From: Cellulomonas sp.
Lineage (GTDB): Bacteria; Actinomycetota; Actinomycetes; Actinomycetales; Cellulomonadaceae
DNA length: 36,543 nt
Direction: 5' to 3'
NCBI GenBank assembly: GCA_017882855.1
Contig: JADGOR010000010.1
Location: 1 to 36,543, forward strand
Each line of letters begins with the position of its first letter. Position 1 is the first letter of the stretch. Under the pieces are notes generated by a model. That model made no database searches, was not told where the DNA came from, and worked only from the letters and a program-made list of their open reading frames with translations. The position numbers and the translations under genes were made by a program. Below, one piece after another: positions 7,307 through 13,381 of this stretch.

Positions 7307-8789
7307 GACTGACCTGCTCCCTTGCGACGATGGTGGTGTCCTGCTGGCGGCCGGTCGGCTGCCATCTGGCACGTTCTATCCGGGGACTGCTCCACAGCAC
7401 GGTTGCGAGCAGCGCCCCGGCGAGGACAACGGCCGCGACGGAGCTGAATCCTGCTACCGCATGCACGGCCCACAACGCCATCGAGACGACGACGAGGTAG
7501 ACCAGGGTCGCCACGACCTGCCCCGCCGGGTCCGAGGCATCGCCCGGCAGCGCCCAGGCCAGCAGCAGGCTGATGGCCAGGCTCGTCACGAAAGCTTGGA
7601 TGCACACACCCAGATCGAGAGCACCGAGAAGGTCCCGACGGAACACGATCGCGGCCGCCGGCAGGACGACCACGCCGAAGAGCGCCACCGCCACCAGGTT
7701 CAGGCGACGAACCCAGTCCGCCATGCTCACCCCGGCGAACTGCTGCGGAGGATTCACGATGCGGAACATGCCGCGGAGCATCCGAACCGACAACCCGGCC
7801 ATAGTGGGCACCACGGTGAGGAACGGGGTGACGACCTGTTGCGCCATCGTCGGACTCATCCGGAACAGCACGACGACCAGCGCGACACTGACCCCCACCG
7901 CGGCAATCACGTTGGAGACGAGTCCAGGGCTGCGGAGGACGTACAGGAGATCGGCGGCAACGAGGTGGGGACGGTCGGACATGGGCCAACGGATCAAGGG
8001 GTCGTCACCTCCGTCGCCACTGCCGACCCGGGCCGCCACGGCCAGACCGGCGTAAAGGCATCCGGCCGCGCACAGCAAGGTCAGCGCGGCGGTCCCGGCA
8101 GTCAGCGTGCCGAGCTCTTGGACGTCCTGCAGCACCCGCGGCAGTCCGAGCAGGCGATCGACCAGGGTCAGACGGCCGTCCATCCGCAGCACCGAGGCGA
8201 TCACGAGGACCAACCCGACGATGTATCCGAGAAGCGCGATCGGATAGTGCACACTCGCCCATCGGGGCCCTCGGAGCACCACCTTGGCGACCATTAGCAG
8301 CACCGCGGCCGTGGCCGCCGCGACGACGAGTGTCGCCGTCACCGCGAGCACCGCAGCGCCGGCGGCGACATCGGCCGCGATCAGTGCGGCGACCGTCGGC
8401 GGCACCATCAGTGCGACGCACGCGAGCGCCACGGTCAACGGCGGGACCCACAGCTGGAGGCGAGCTTCCGACCGGCTCACGGGGAGCGCCTCGAGTACCC
8501 GCTCCAGGGAGGAGCCTTGGCCGCGCGCGCTCTCCGCAAGGAGGAGGGCCGGACCCGCGAGCGTGTAGGCGAGGAGCAACGCGATCGTCGGCATGATCGC
8601 GTGGATGAGGTCGGGAGACGACCCCTGCGTCGTCACATAGGTGACGGCGAGTCGGGTGAAGACGGCCTCGCCGATGGCGATCCCGATGAGTCCCAGGGCG
8701 AATGCCCTCCCGGGATCGTCTCCTCGGTACCCGAGAGATCGGACCAGCCTCCGGCGGGCAAGCCGCACCGTTGCGCGTCGCAGGCTCAT
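7299..8789 (-). CDS. ABC transporter permease
   Basis: A 496-residue integral membrane protein with about 11-12 hydrophobic segments spread over its length (for example GIAIGEAVFTRLAV, TIALLLAYTLAGPALLL and VIAAVGVSVALVVVLF). Its ATG overlaps the stop of the ABC ATPase gene (ATGA at 8789-8786), so the two are coupled and almost certainly form one transporter. There is no fused ATPase or peptidase domain, and no substrate-binding protein is encoded nearby, which points to an exporter. In yyd- and skf-type peptide operons a similar ATPase/permease pair exports the peptide or protects the producer. The substrate is inferred from context only. Confidence 0.85.
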   Translation of the reverse strand: MSLRRATVRLARRRLVRSLGYRGDDPGRAFALGLIGIAIGEAVFTRLAVTYVTTQGSSPDLIHAIMPTIALLLAYTLAGPALLLAESARGQGSSLERVLEALPVSRSEARLQLWVPPLTVALACVALMVPPTVAALIAADVAAGAAVLAVTATLVVAAATAAVLLMVAKVVLRGPRWASVHYPIALLGYIVGLVLVIASVLRMDGRLTLVDRLLGLPRVLQDVQELGTLTAGTAALTLLCAAGCLYAGLAVAARVGSGDGGDDPLIRWPMSDRPHLVAADLLYVLRSPGLVSNVIAAVGVSVALVVVLFRMSPTMAQQVVTPFLTVVPTMAGLSVRMLRGMFRIVNPPQQFAGVSMADWVRRLNLVAVALFGVVVLPAAAIVFRRDLLGALDLGVCIQAFVTSLAISLLLAWALPGDASDPAGQVVATLVYLVVVSMALWAVHAVAGFSSVAAVVLAGALLATVLWSSPRIERARWQPTGRQQDTTIVAREQVSHG

Positions 8790-9523
8790 ACCCGCACGTC
8801 GCGGGCCGCTCGGAGCGCGTCCAGCACGGCCGCCTCCAGCCGATCGTTGCCACCGAGCTCGTCCACCCGGCGGTCGAGCACGAGTCGGCCCTCGAAGAGC
8901 ACAGCCATCCGGCTGGAGACGCGCGACGCGAGATCGAGGTCATGATTCGAGGAGAGGATCGTCGTGCCCGCGCCGGAGCGCTCGACCAGGATCTCCTCAA
9001 GGGAGCGGGAGGCGATGAAGTCGAGCCCGATGAACGCCTCGTCGAGCACCAGGAGGTCGGGGTGCATCATGAGCGCGGCGACGATCTGGGCCTTCCGGCG
9101 CGTGCCCAGACTCATGGCAGCGAGCGGCTTGCCCGAGACGATCGGGAATCCGAGCCGCCGCGCGTAGTCGTGTGCGCGGTCCATCACGTCCGGCAACCGC
9201 TCGCCGCGGGCGGACTCGTGCGCGGTGCGGCAGTACTGCCAGTACTCGCCGGCGGTGAACTCGTCGAGCACGTCGGTTGCCGAGTCGCTGATGTACCCGA
9301 TGTGGGTCAGTACGCGTGGCTCGCGGTCGACCAGCCACGACTCACCCCACCGACTGACGCCGTCGTCCGGGCGCCGCAGGCCGAGCAGCGCTCGGATGAG
9401 GGTGCTCTTCCCCGACCCGTTCGGCCCGATCAGCGAGACGAACTCGCCGGCCGGCACGTCGAGCGAGATCGGTCCCAGGGTGAAGTGCCGGTACCGGACG
9501 GTGAGGTCGTCGATCTCGAGCAT
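8786..9523 (-). CDS. ABC transporter ATP-binding protein
   Basis: 245 residues of a typical ABC ATPase. Walker A is GPNGSGKST (33-41), the signature is the degenerate MSLGTRRK (137-144), Walker B is LLVLDE (157-162) and the switch histidine is in SSNHDLD (194). The MSLGxRRK-type signature is common in peptide and antibiotic exporters of the CcmA/NatA type. The upstream protease gene stops with TGA at 9525-9523. Either this ATG at 9523 (TGATG) or a GTG at 9526 (GTGA) starts the protein. It is followed with a 4-nt overlap by the permease. Confidence 0.93.
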   Translation of the reverse strand: MLEIDDLTVRYRHFTLGPISLDVPAGEFVSLIGPNGSGKSTLIRALLGLRRPDDGVSRWGESWLVDREPRVLTHIGYISDSATDVLDEFTAGEYWQYCRTAHESARGERLPDVMDRAHDYARRLGFPIVSGKPLAAMSLGTRRKAQIVAALMMHPDLLVLDEAFIGLDFIASRSLEEILVERSGAGTTILSSNHDLDLASRVSSRMAVLFEGRLVLDRRVDELGGNDRLEAAVLDALRAARDVRV

Positions 9524-10542
9524 CACGGGGCCCCGGTCATCGTCAGAGCGGCTCCGCGGGTCACCCGCAGGAGCTCACGACCGTCCTTCGTCAGCGGCAC
9601 GAAGCCCATCAGCTGGTGCAGGGCGATGACGGCCAGCGCTGCGTACCACGATAGTTGGAGCTGGTCGAGACCGAAGCGCAACCAGAACCCTGGGCCGAGC
9701 AGGAGGCTGACCCCGGCGACGAGAAGAACCACCGCGAAGCCTGCCGCCGGGCCCGCAACGACTACCCGAACTGCCGCGCGCGGCCGATCCTCGCGGTACA
9801 GGAGGCCGGCGGCTCCTTGCCGCGCATACACGCACTGCACCGCCGTGCCCTGGAGCCGCGCGGCCACATAGTGACCGAACTCGTGCGTGACAACTACGAG
9901 GATGAGGACGAGGAAATAGCTCAGCACCGCCGCAGCCAGATGGGGAGCGGTGGAGCGGTACAGCATGTTGAGGGACGCCACCGGTTGACTGCCCAACGCG
10001 AGGAGGCTCACGCCCGTCAAGGCGAGACCGATCAGCATGATGCCCTGGTGCGCCTCGAGGCAGGCCGCGACGACCGCCCGCGCGTTCGCCGCGTACCGCC
10101 GCAGCGGAAACCGGCCCCGGAAGATCAATGAGTGGTCGATACGGGCCGCGCTCAGGATCAGCGGGAGGCTCCGGAGGCTGGACACCGCCTCCTGCACGAA
10201 CGACTGATGGATCGAGACGAGGCCGCGTCGCGATAGCTCCGCGAGGAAGTCGACCACCTGGTCGCGCACCTCGATCTCCGGCATCCCGGTCAGCGCCGTC
10301 AGTACCCCGATGACCGTGCCGACATCGGCGGGCTGGTGGCCCAGCTCGCAGATCAGGCGCCCGGTCGCGTTGAGCGGGAACCGATGACCGCCCTCGTCGA
10401 CGAGCGCATCGTCGGCCAGCACCAGCCCGGGCGCAATTGCATAGTTGGCGCCCTTGACCAGCCAGACGGATGCCTCCGGCTTGAGCTCGAGAAGGTCATC
10501 GCGGCGTCGCGCATGGCTTCGATCGCGCAGCGAAGAGAACAT
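9523..10542 (-). CDS. PqqD-like domain fused to an M50 (site-2) zinc metalloprotease
   Basis: Residues about 20-112 form a PqqD-like RiPP recognition element (start LKPEASVWLVKG, then FPLNATGRLICELG and VVDFLAELSRRGLV). From about residue 160 the protein is a membrane protease of family M50, with HEFGH at 220-224 inside a hydrophobic segment, AGPAAGFAVVLL after it, and the second metal motif GFVPLTKDG with Asp320. PqqD domains grip leader peptides of ribosomally made natural products. M50 enzymes cut substrates within the membrane, as YydH does in the Bacillus epipeptide operon. The 339-residue start at ATG 10542 has GGTAGG just upstream; ATGs at 10557 and 10593 are alternatives. It is the anchor of the peptide-cluster call. 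Confidence 0.88.
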   Translation of the reverse strand: MFSSLRDRSHARRRDDLLELKPEASVWLVKGANYAIAPGLVLADDALVDEGGHRFPLNATGRLICELGHQPADVGTVIGVLTALTGMPEIEVRDQVVDFLAELSRRGLVSIHQSFVQEAVSSLRSLPLILSAARIDHSLIFRGRFPLRRYAANARAVVAACLEAHQGIMLIGLALTGVSLLALGSQPVASLNMLYRSTAPHLAAAVLSYFLVLILVVVTHEFGHYVAARLQGTAVQCVYARQGAAGLLYREDRPRAAVRVVVAGPAAGFAVVLLVAGVSLLLGPGFWLRFGLDQLQLSWYAALAVIALHQLMGFVPLTKDGRELLRVTRGAALTMTGAP

Positions 10543-10634
10543 GCACCTACCAATCATCGACACGCGGAAGGAGGACACCGGCGCACGCCGCATCGTCTGT
10601 CTCTGGCACGATTCCGTGAACGCGCGCTGTGAGA

Positions 10635-10672
10635 TGAATCAGTCACGCCGTCCATCGGCGACGACTGATTCA
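10635..10672 (-). terminator. Long hairpin in the protease leader
   Basis: A 10-bp outer stem (TGAATCAGTC / GACTGATTCA) encloses an inner 5-bp stem (CGCCG / CGGCG) and a 5-nt loop, with one unpaired base on one side and two on the other. The total is 38 nt. No U-tract follows in the minus direction, so it may be a terminator, a processing site or a protein-binding element. Confidence 0.5.
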
Positions 10673-10772
10673 CCGGCCCGTCGTCGGCGAGTCTAACAGC
10701 CCACCGCATCGGACGCTCGACATTCGCGATTTGGTCCGGGTCATGAGGTGCGTTGAGCGTCCGTCCCATCGG

Positions 10773-10788
10773 CACGAATCGATTCGTG
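10773..10788. promoter_or_regulatory. 16-bp perfect palindrome, candidate operator
   Basis: CACGAATCGATTCGTG reads the same on both strands with no mismatch. It lies about 90 bp after the 58-aa gene and 80 bp upstream of a possible -10 box, in an otherwise unassigned gap inside the peptide cluster. The bound protein is unknown; the LysR-like or LuxR-like regulators nearby are candidates. Confidence 0.5.
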
Positions 10789-10876
10789 GGGTGCTCCGAC
10801 CGGATCCTGATCGGGGCCACGGTCGGTATCGCGTTGCTGCAGACGACGCTGCTGCTGGTCCGTTGCGGCTAGACAC

Positions 10877-11053
10877 TCACAGCGGCGAGATCGCGGACCC
10901 GTGGAGAATCAGAAGGGCAGCTCCTAGGGCGCACGCCACTGCAACGTGCGCGACTATCGCAGCGATTCTGCGCGAACGGTTGCGGCGAGCGGCGATGCTG
11001 TGTGCGACGCTCAGCGTCACCCGAAACCAGTCTGGCTCTTCCAGGGTGGTCAC
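10877..11053 (-). CDS. 58-aa single-helix membrane protein of the peptide cluster
   Basis: A short frame from GTG at 11053 to TGA at 10877 encodes 58 residues: an acidic start (TTLEEPDWF), an amphipathic stretch, a basic patch (ARRNRSRR, 22-29) and one membrane helix (about 30-50, with IVAHVAVACALG). The GTG has GGGAG about 8 nt upstream. The basic patch before the helix predicts the N-terminus in the cytoplasm. I do not recognise a family. It sits between the peptide gene and the protease gene, where bacteriocin operons often carry a small immunity protein, so that is the leading guess. A second hydrophobic peptide product is less likely because only one Cys is present. Confidence 0.6.
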   Translation of the reverse strand: MTTLEEPDWFRVTLSVAHSIAARRNRSRRIAAIVAHVAVACALGAALLILHGSAISPL

Positions 11054-11150
11054 TTCGGACTCCCGGTCGCGAGTAGTCGGGACGGATGAGGACGTGAGGT
11101 GCTTGCTCGAAATGTCGGCGCTGGACCGCAGTTGAACTCGGCGTACCCGA

Positions 11151-11184
11151 CCCGGCCGGAGGGCGAACCCCCGACCCGGCCGGG
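11151..11184 (-). terminator. Stem-loop after the precursor-peptide gene (terminator or attenuator)
   Basis: CCCGGCCGG (11151-11159) and CCGGCCGGG (11176-11184) form a 9-bp all-GC stem, with a further GGG/CCC pairing inside the 16-nt spacer. It starts 19 nt after the peptide stop. There is no U-tract. Such a leaky hairpin after the peptide gene commonly makes the peptide far more abundant than the enzymes downstream. Confidence 0.6.
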
Positions 11185-11203
11185 CACACGGCGCGATGGC
11201 GCG

Positions 11204-11446
11204 TCAGCAGCCCTTGGTCCAGTAGTTCTTGACCGCGTGCATGCATGCGTTGAACGAGCGCGCCTGGCACACCGCGCAGATGTAGGCGACAACCGCGATC
11301 GCAATGCCAAGGATCGCGGCGACAGCCGCGACAACCGCCCACTCGGCCTCGAGCTGGTCGCGGCTCTCCGATCCCATGACGGCGGGCGCAGACCACCGGA
11401 AGCCGGCATCGGAATCGATGTGCGAGGGTGCATACAAGGTTGACAT
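11204..11446 (-). CDS. Hydrophobic Cys-containing peptide, candidate RiPP/bacteriocin precursor
   Basis: 80 residues from ATG 11446, with an excellent ribosome site (GAGGAG, 4 nt before the ATG). Residues 1-35 are polar and acidic (GSESRDQLEAEW at 25-36) and look like a leader. Residues 37-56 are a strongly hydrophobic helix (VVAAVAAILGIAIAVVAY). Residues 57-80 are a cationic tail with cysteines at 57, 60, 68 and 80 (CAVCQARSFNAC, then YWTKGC). It is followed by a stem-loop and by protease and ABC genes on the same strand. The reading is that the PqqD-M50 protein binds the leader and cuts in or near the helix, releasing a Cys-rich product that may be disulfide-bonded. I do not recognise a named family. 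A small membrane protein of other function cannot be excluded. Confidence 0.72.
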   Translation of the reverse strand: MSTLYAPSHIDSDAGFRWSAPAVMGSESRDQLEAEWAVVAAVAAILGIAIAVVAYICAVCQARSFNACMHAVKNYWTKGC

Positions 11447-11626
11447 GGTACTCCTCGATTCAAAGTCAGTCGACGGATCCGCCGACGTCTGATGCTGGCA
11501 CGCACCGAACGCCCGGACAAGGTCCGCACAAATATCCTCCCCGAACGCCGCCGATTGTTGGGACTCGTTGATGATGCGGTCTCTCGAGCCGAGATTGATT
11601 GCGCGGAGACGTTGGCCACCGGTAAC

Positions 11627-11684
11627 TTTATACACCTGCGCGACCAGGGTCGATCGCAGAATCAAGTCGTTCGAAAGTTTTGAA
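11627..11684 (-). promoter_or_regulatory. Candidate promoter of the peptide operon
   Basis: TATAAA (11627-11632 on the minus strand) is an unusually good -10 for this GC-rich DNA. Just upstream are CGACC-CT-GGTCG (11641-11652), a small perfect inverted repeat, and an imperfect palindrome TTCGAAAGTTTTGAA (11670-11684). No standard -35 is seen at 17 bp, which suggests activator dependence. The leader to the peptide ATG would be about 170 nt. The 11,520-11,690 stretch has more A/T-rich runs than its surroundings. Confidence 0.45.
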
Positions 11685-11712
11685 TCCGGCTTGACAGACC
11701 GCGGGTCTTGGG

Positions 11713-12180
11713 CTAGCAGTGAAGTGAGACCCCCGGATCGCAGCCGGGGCCAGGCCGGCCGGGATGGTCGGCCACCGCGACCAGGGCTCGGACGATCCGC
11801 ACATCTGCGTCCAGCCACGGAACACTCAGCCACTCGCCCGCGCCAAGCCACTTCAGCTCGTCGTGCGCCGCGCGGGGCTCCGGGACACCGCCGACCACCT
11901 CGGCCAGCCAGAGCCGCATGGTGTAGGCCTCGGTCAGGCGCCACCCGCCGTCGTCGGGCCCAACAAGCTCCGCGCCGAGGCGGAGCCGCACTCCGAGCTC
12001 CTCCGCAATCTCGCGCTCCAGCGCCTGCAGCGGAGTTTCACCCGGCTCGACCTTGCCGCCCGGAAGCTCCCACCGGCCGGCAAGCGCCGGAGGCACCGAG
12101 CGCCGCGCAGCGAACAGCTCGCGCGGGTCGTCGAGGTGATCGACGATGGCGGCCGCAACGACGAGGATCGGCTGGGTCAC
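11713..12180 (-). CDS. Nudix hydrolase (MutT-like)
   Basis: 155 residues with a complete Nudix box: GGKVEPGETPLQALEREIAE followed by ELGV, matching GX5EX7REUXEEXGU. The start (TQPILVVAAAIV) and the WELPGG motif fit MutT-type (8-oxo-dGTP or (deoxy)nucleoside triphosphate) pyrophosphohydrolases, which clean the nucleotide pool in the cytoplasm. The exact substrate is not certain. I chose the GTG at 12180 because family members begin just before the first strand; an in-frame ATG at 12219 would add 13 basic residues. Its stop lies about 80 bp upstream of the peptide-operon promoter, and it is probably unrelated to that operon. Confidence 0.88.
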   Translation of the reverse strand: MTQPILVVAAAIVDHLDDPRELFAARRSVPPALAGRWELPGGKVEPGETPLQALEREIAEELGVRLRLGAELVGPDDGGWRLTEAYTMRLWLAEVVGGVPEPRAAHDELKWLGAGEWLSVPWLDADVRIVRALVAVADHPGRPGPGCDPGVSLHC

Positions 12181-12393
12181 GGAGGAAGTGTCCCGCACGC
12201 GGGACGGGCGGCGCGGCATCGCCGGACGGCCGACGCCGAACCGCGGAACCTGCCGCCGGACAGCATCACGCCCGGGGGCCTCAGCCGGAGCGCGGGGGGA
12301 TGCGCTCGTCGTGCCGTGGAAACACGACTCTTACGGCAGAGGCACACCCGGGCGAGTTTTGGTGGGCTCGCGGCGGTCAGCGCCTCGGTGCGA

Positions 12394-12633
12394 TCAGCGG
12401 AGGCCGACCGCGCGAGCTACTGCGACTGCGTCGGCCCGGGTGGAGACGCCGAGCTTGCGGTACAGGCTGCGAACCTGTGACTTGACGGTGTTGCGGGTGA
12501 CGAAGAGACGCGTGGCGATCTGCTCCAACGTCGTGTCCTCGCTGAGGTTCGACAGGACGACGCGCTCCCGGCGGGTGAGCGGCGCCTCGAACGTGCCGTA
12601 GTCAACCCGGTACGGGCTGGTGAGCGTCTCCAT
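12394..12633 (-). CDS. Small LuxR/GerE-type HTH regulator
   Basis: About 79 residues made almost wholly of a LuxR-type helix-turn-helix: LTRRERVVLSNLSEDTTLEQ, then IATRLFVTRNTVKSQVRSLY and RKLGVSTRADAVAVARAVG. No receiver, PAS or autoinducer domain precedes it, so it is a stand-alone DNA-binding module of the kind common in actinobacterial accessory regions. The open frame extends to GTG 12693. However, GGGAGG lies 5 nt before the second ATG of a pair (12636, 12633), and a strong inverted repeat (12650-12681) occupies the region upstream, so I favour 12633. Its target is unknown; its position upstream of the peptide cluster on the same strand makes that a candidate. Confidence 0.8.
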   Translation of the reverse strand: METLTSPYRVDYGTFEAPLTRRERVVLSNLSEDTTLEQIATRLFVTRNTVKSQVRSLYRKLGVSTRADAVAVARAVGLR

Positions 12634-12936
12634 CATGACCTCCCATGTCCCGCGGACCGTGTCAAGGGTGTCGGTCCGCGGTTCGTCTAACACTGGAGGA
12701 GAGAGGGCTGTAGACGTGGGATGACGCAGTTTTCACCCGCGAGTTTGGTCAGTGATGGGTATTCGGGTCTGCTAAGGCCCCGCGAGATCGCGTTTGCCCA
12801 GGTCAAGGCCGATTCCGCTAGAGACACGAAACAACGCCGTTCACCCGGACGGAGCAGTGCGGACCGATGGCGCGGCCGGCCTCCCTCTCCCGAGCGACAC
12901 CGGCCCTCAGGTGGCCGTCACCTCCGAGAGTGATCT
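12634..12936. other. Intergenic region between the LuxR-type gene and gcvH
   Basis: Apart from the inverted repeat at 12650-12681 I see no gene. Plus-strand frames here lack a ribosome site and have ordinary rather than GC-rich third positions. The region is the 3' end of the gcv operon and the leader of the LuxR-type gene. A weak GGTG/CACC hairpin shortly after the gcvH stop could serve as terminator. Confidence 0.5.
12650..12681. promoter_or_regulatory. 10-bp inverted repeat before the LuxR-type gene
   Basis: CCGCGGACCG (12650-12659) and CGGTCCGCGG (12672-12681) are perfect inverted arms around 12 bp that contain TTGACA on the minus strand. It ends 17 bp before the chosen start. It could be an autoregulatory operator covering a -35, or a leader hairpin controlling translation. 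Confidence 0.55.
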
Positions 12937-13311
12937 TCAAGCGCGCGTCGCGAGCGCCTCGTACTCCTCCGGGCTGAGCAGCTCCGCCGGCGCGTCCACC
13001 GCGACCTTGATCAGCCAGCCCTCGCCGTACGGGTCGGTGTTGACCAGCGCCGGGTCGTCGACGACGGCCGAATTGATCGCGATGACCTCGCCGTTGACCG
13101 GAGAGAACAGTTCGGAGACCGACTTGGTCGACTCGATCTCGCCACACACCTCACCCGCGCGCACCAGGTCGCCGACGGCGGGGAGCTCGACGTAGACGAT
13201 GTCGCCAAGGGCCTCGGTGGCCGTGTCGGTGATGCCGACCTTGGCGGGTTCGCCGTCGTCCACCCACTCGTGCTCGGGCGTGTACAGCAGGTCCTTCGGG
13301 AAGGTGCTCAC
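12937..13311 (-). CDS. gcvH: Glycine cleavage system H protein
   Basis: 124 residues carrying the lipoyl domain of the glycine cleavage complex. The lipoylated lysine is Lys63 in [13 protein letters not shown]. The N-terminus [11 protein letters not shown] and the C-terminus GEGWLIKV are standard for H proteins, which shuttle the aminomethyl group from P to T protein and electrons to L protein. The GTG at 13311 has GAGGAG 7 nt upstream and gives the usual length; the frame's earlier start has no such site. It is the third gene of the gcvP-gcvT-gcvH operon, 70 nt after gcvT. No gcvL lies nearby. Confidence 0.96.
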   Translation of the reverse strand: MSTFPKDLLYTPEHEWVDDGEPAKVGITDTATEALGDIVYVELPAVGDLVRAGEVCGEIESTKSVSELFSPVNGEVIAINSAVVDDPALVNTDPYGEGWLIKVAVDAPAELLSPEEYEALATRA

Positions 13312-13381
13312 AGCTGGCTCCTCAGTCGATCGGGTCAAGAGTTGGCAGGTGCGGTGCCCCGGTCGAGCGGGGCGTGAGGCC

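Larger units (their letters stand above)
10543..10876. promoter_or_regulatory. Regulatory gap upstream of the M50 protease gene
   Basis: No gene is supported in these 334 bp, but three signals are. A perfect 16-bp palindrome, CACGAATCGATTCGTG, lies at 10773-10788. A possible minus-strand -10 box, TAGACT, lies at 10690-10695. A long hairpin lies at 10635-10672, with arms TGAATCAGTC and GACTGATTCA and an inner CGCCG/CGGCG stem. In the operon direction the order is palindrome, -10, hairpin, gene. This suggests a second promoter under repressor control with a structured leader. The hairpin could instead end transcription from the peptide promoter. Confidence 0.5.

Noticed and set aside
7224-8297. 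357-codon plus-strand frame over the permease gene
   Set aside because: His/Gln/Arg-rich antisense shadow of a gene with clear membrane segments and coupled junctions.
10554-10820. 88-codon minus-strand frame upstream of the protease gene
   Set aside because: It has no ribosome site, no hydrophobic or domain pattern, and runs through the palindrome and hairpin, which better explain this gap.
10731-11135. 134-codon plus-strand frame opposite the 58-aa gene
   Set aside because: No ribosome site, Arg-rich shadow composition, and it is antisense to a frame with better signals.
5926-12400. A radical SAM or lanthionine-forming enzyme for the peptide cluster
   Set aside because: I looked for CX3CX2C and LanM/LanC-type motifs in the genes of the cluster and found none; no such gene is reported.
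12721-12933. 70-codon plus-strand frame between the LuxR-type gene and gcvH
   Set aside because: No ribosome site and no codon bias like the neighbours.
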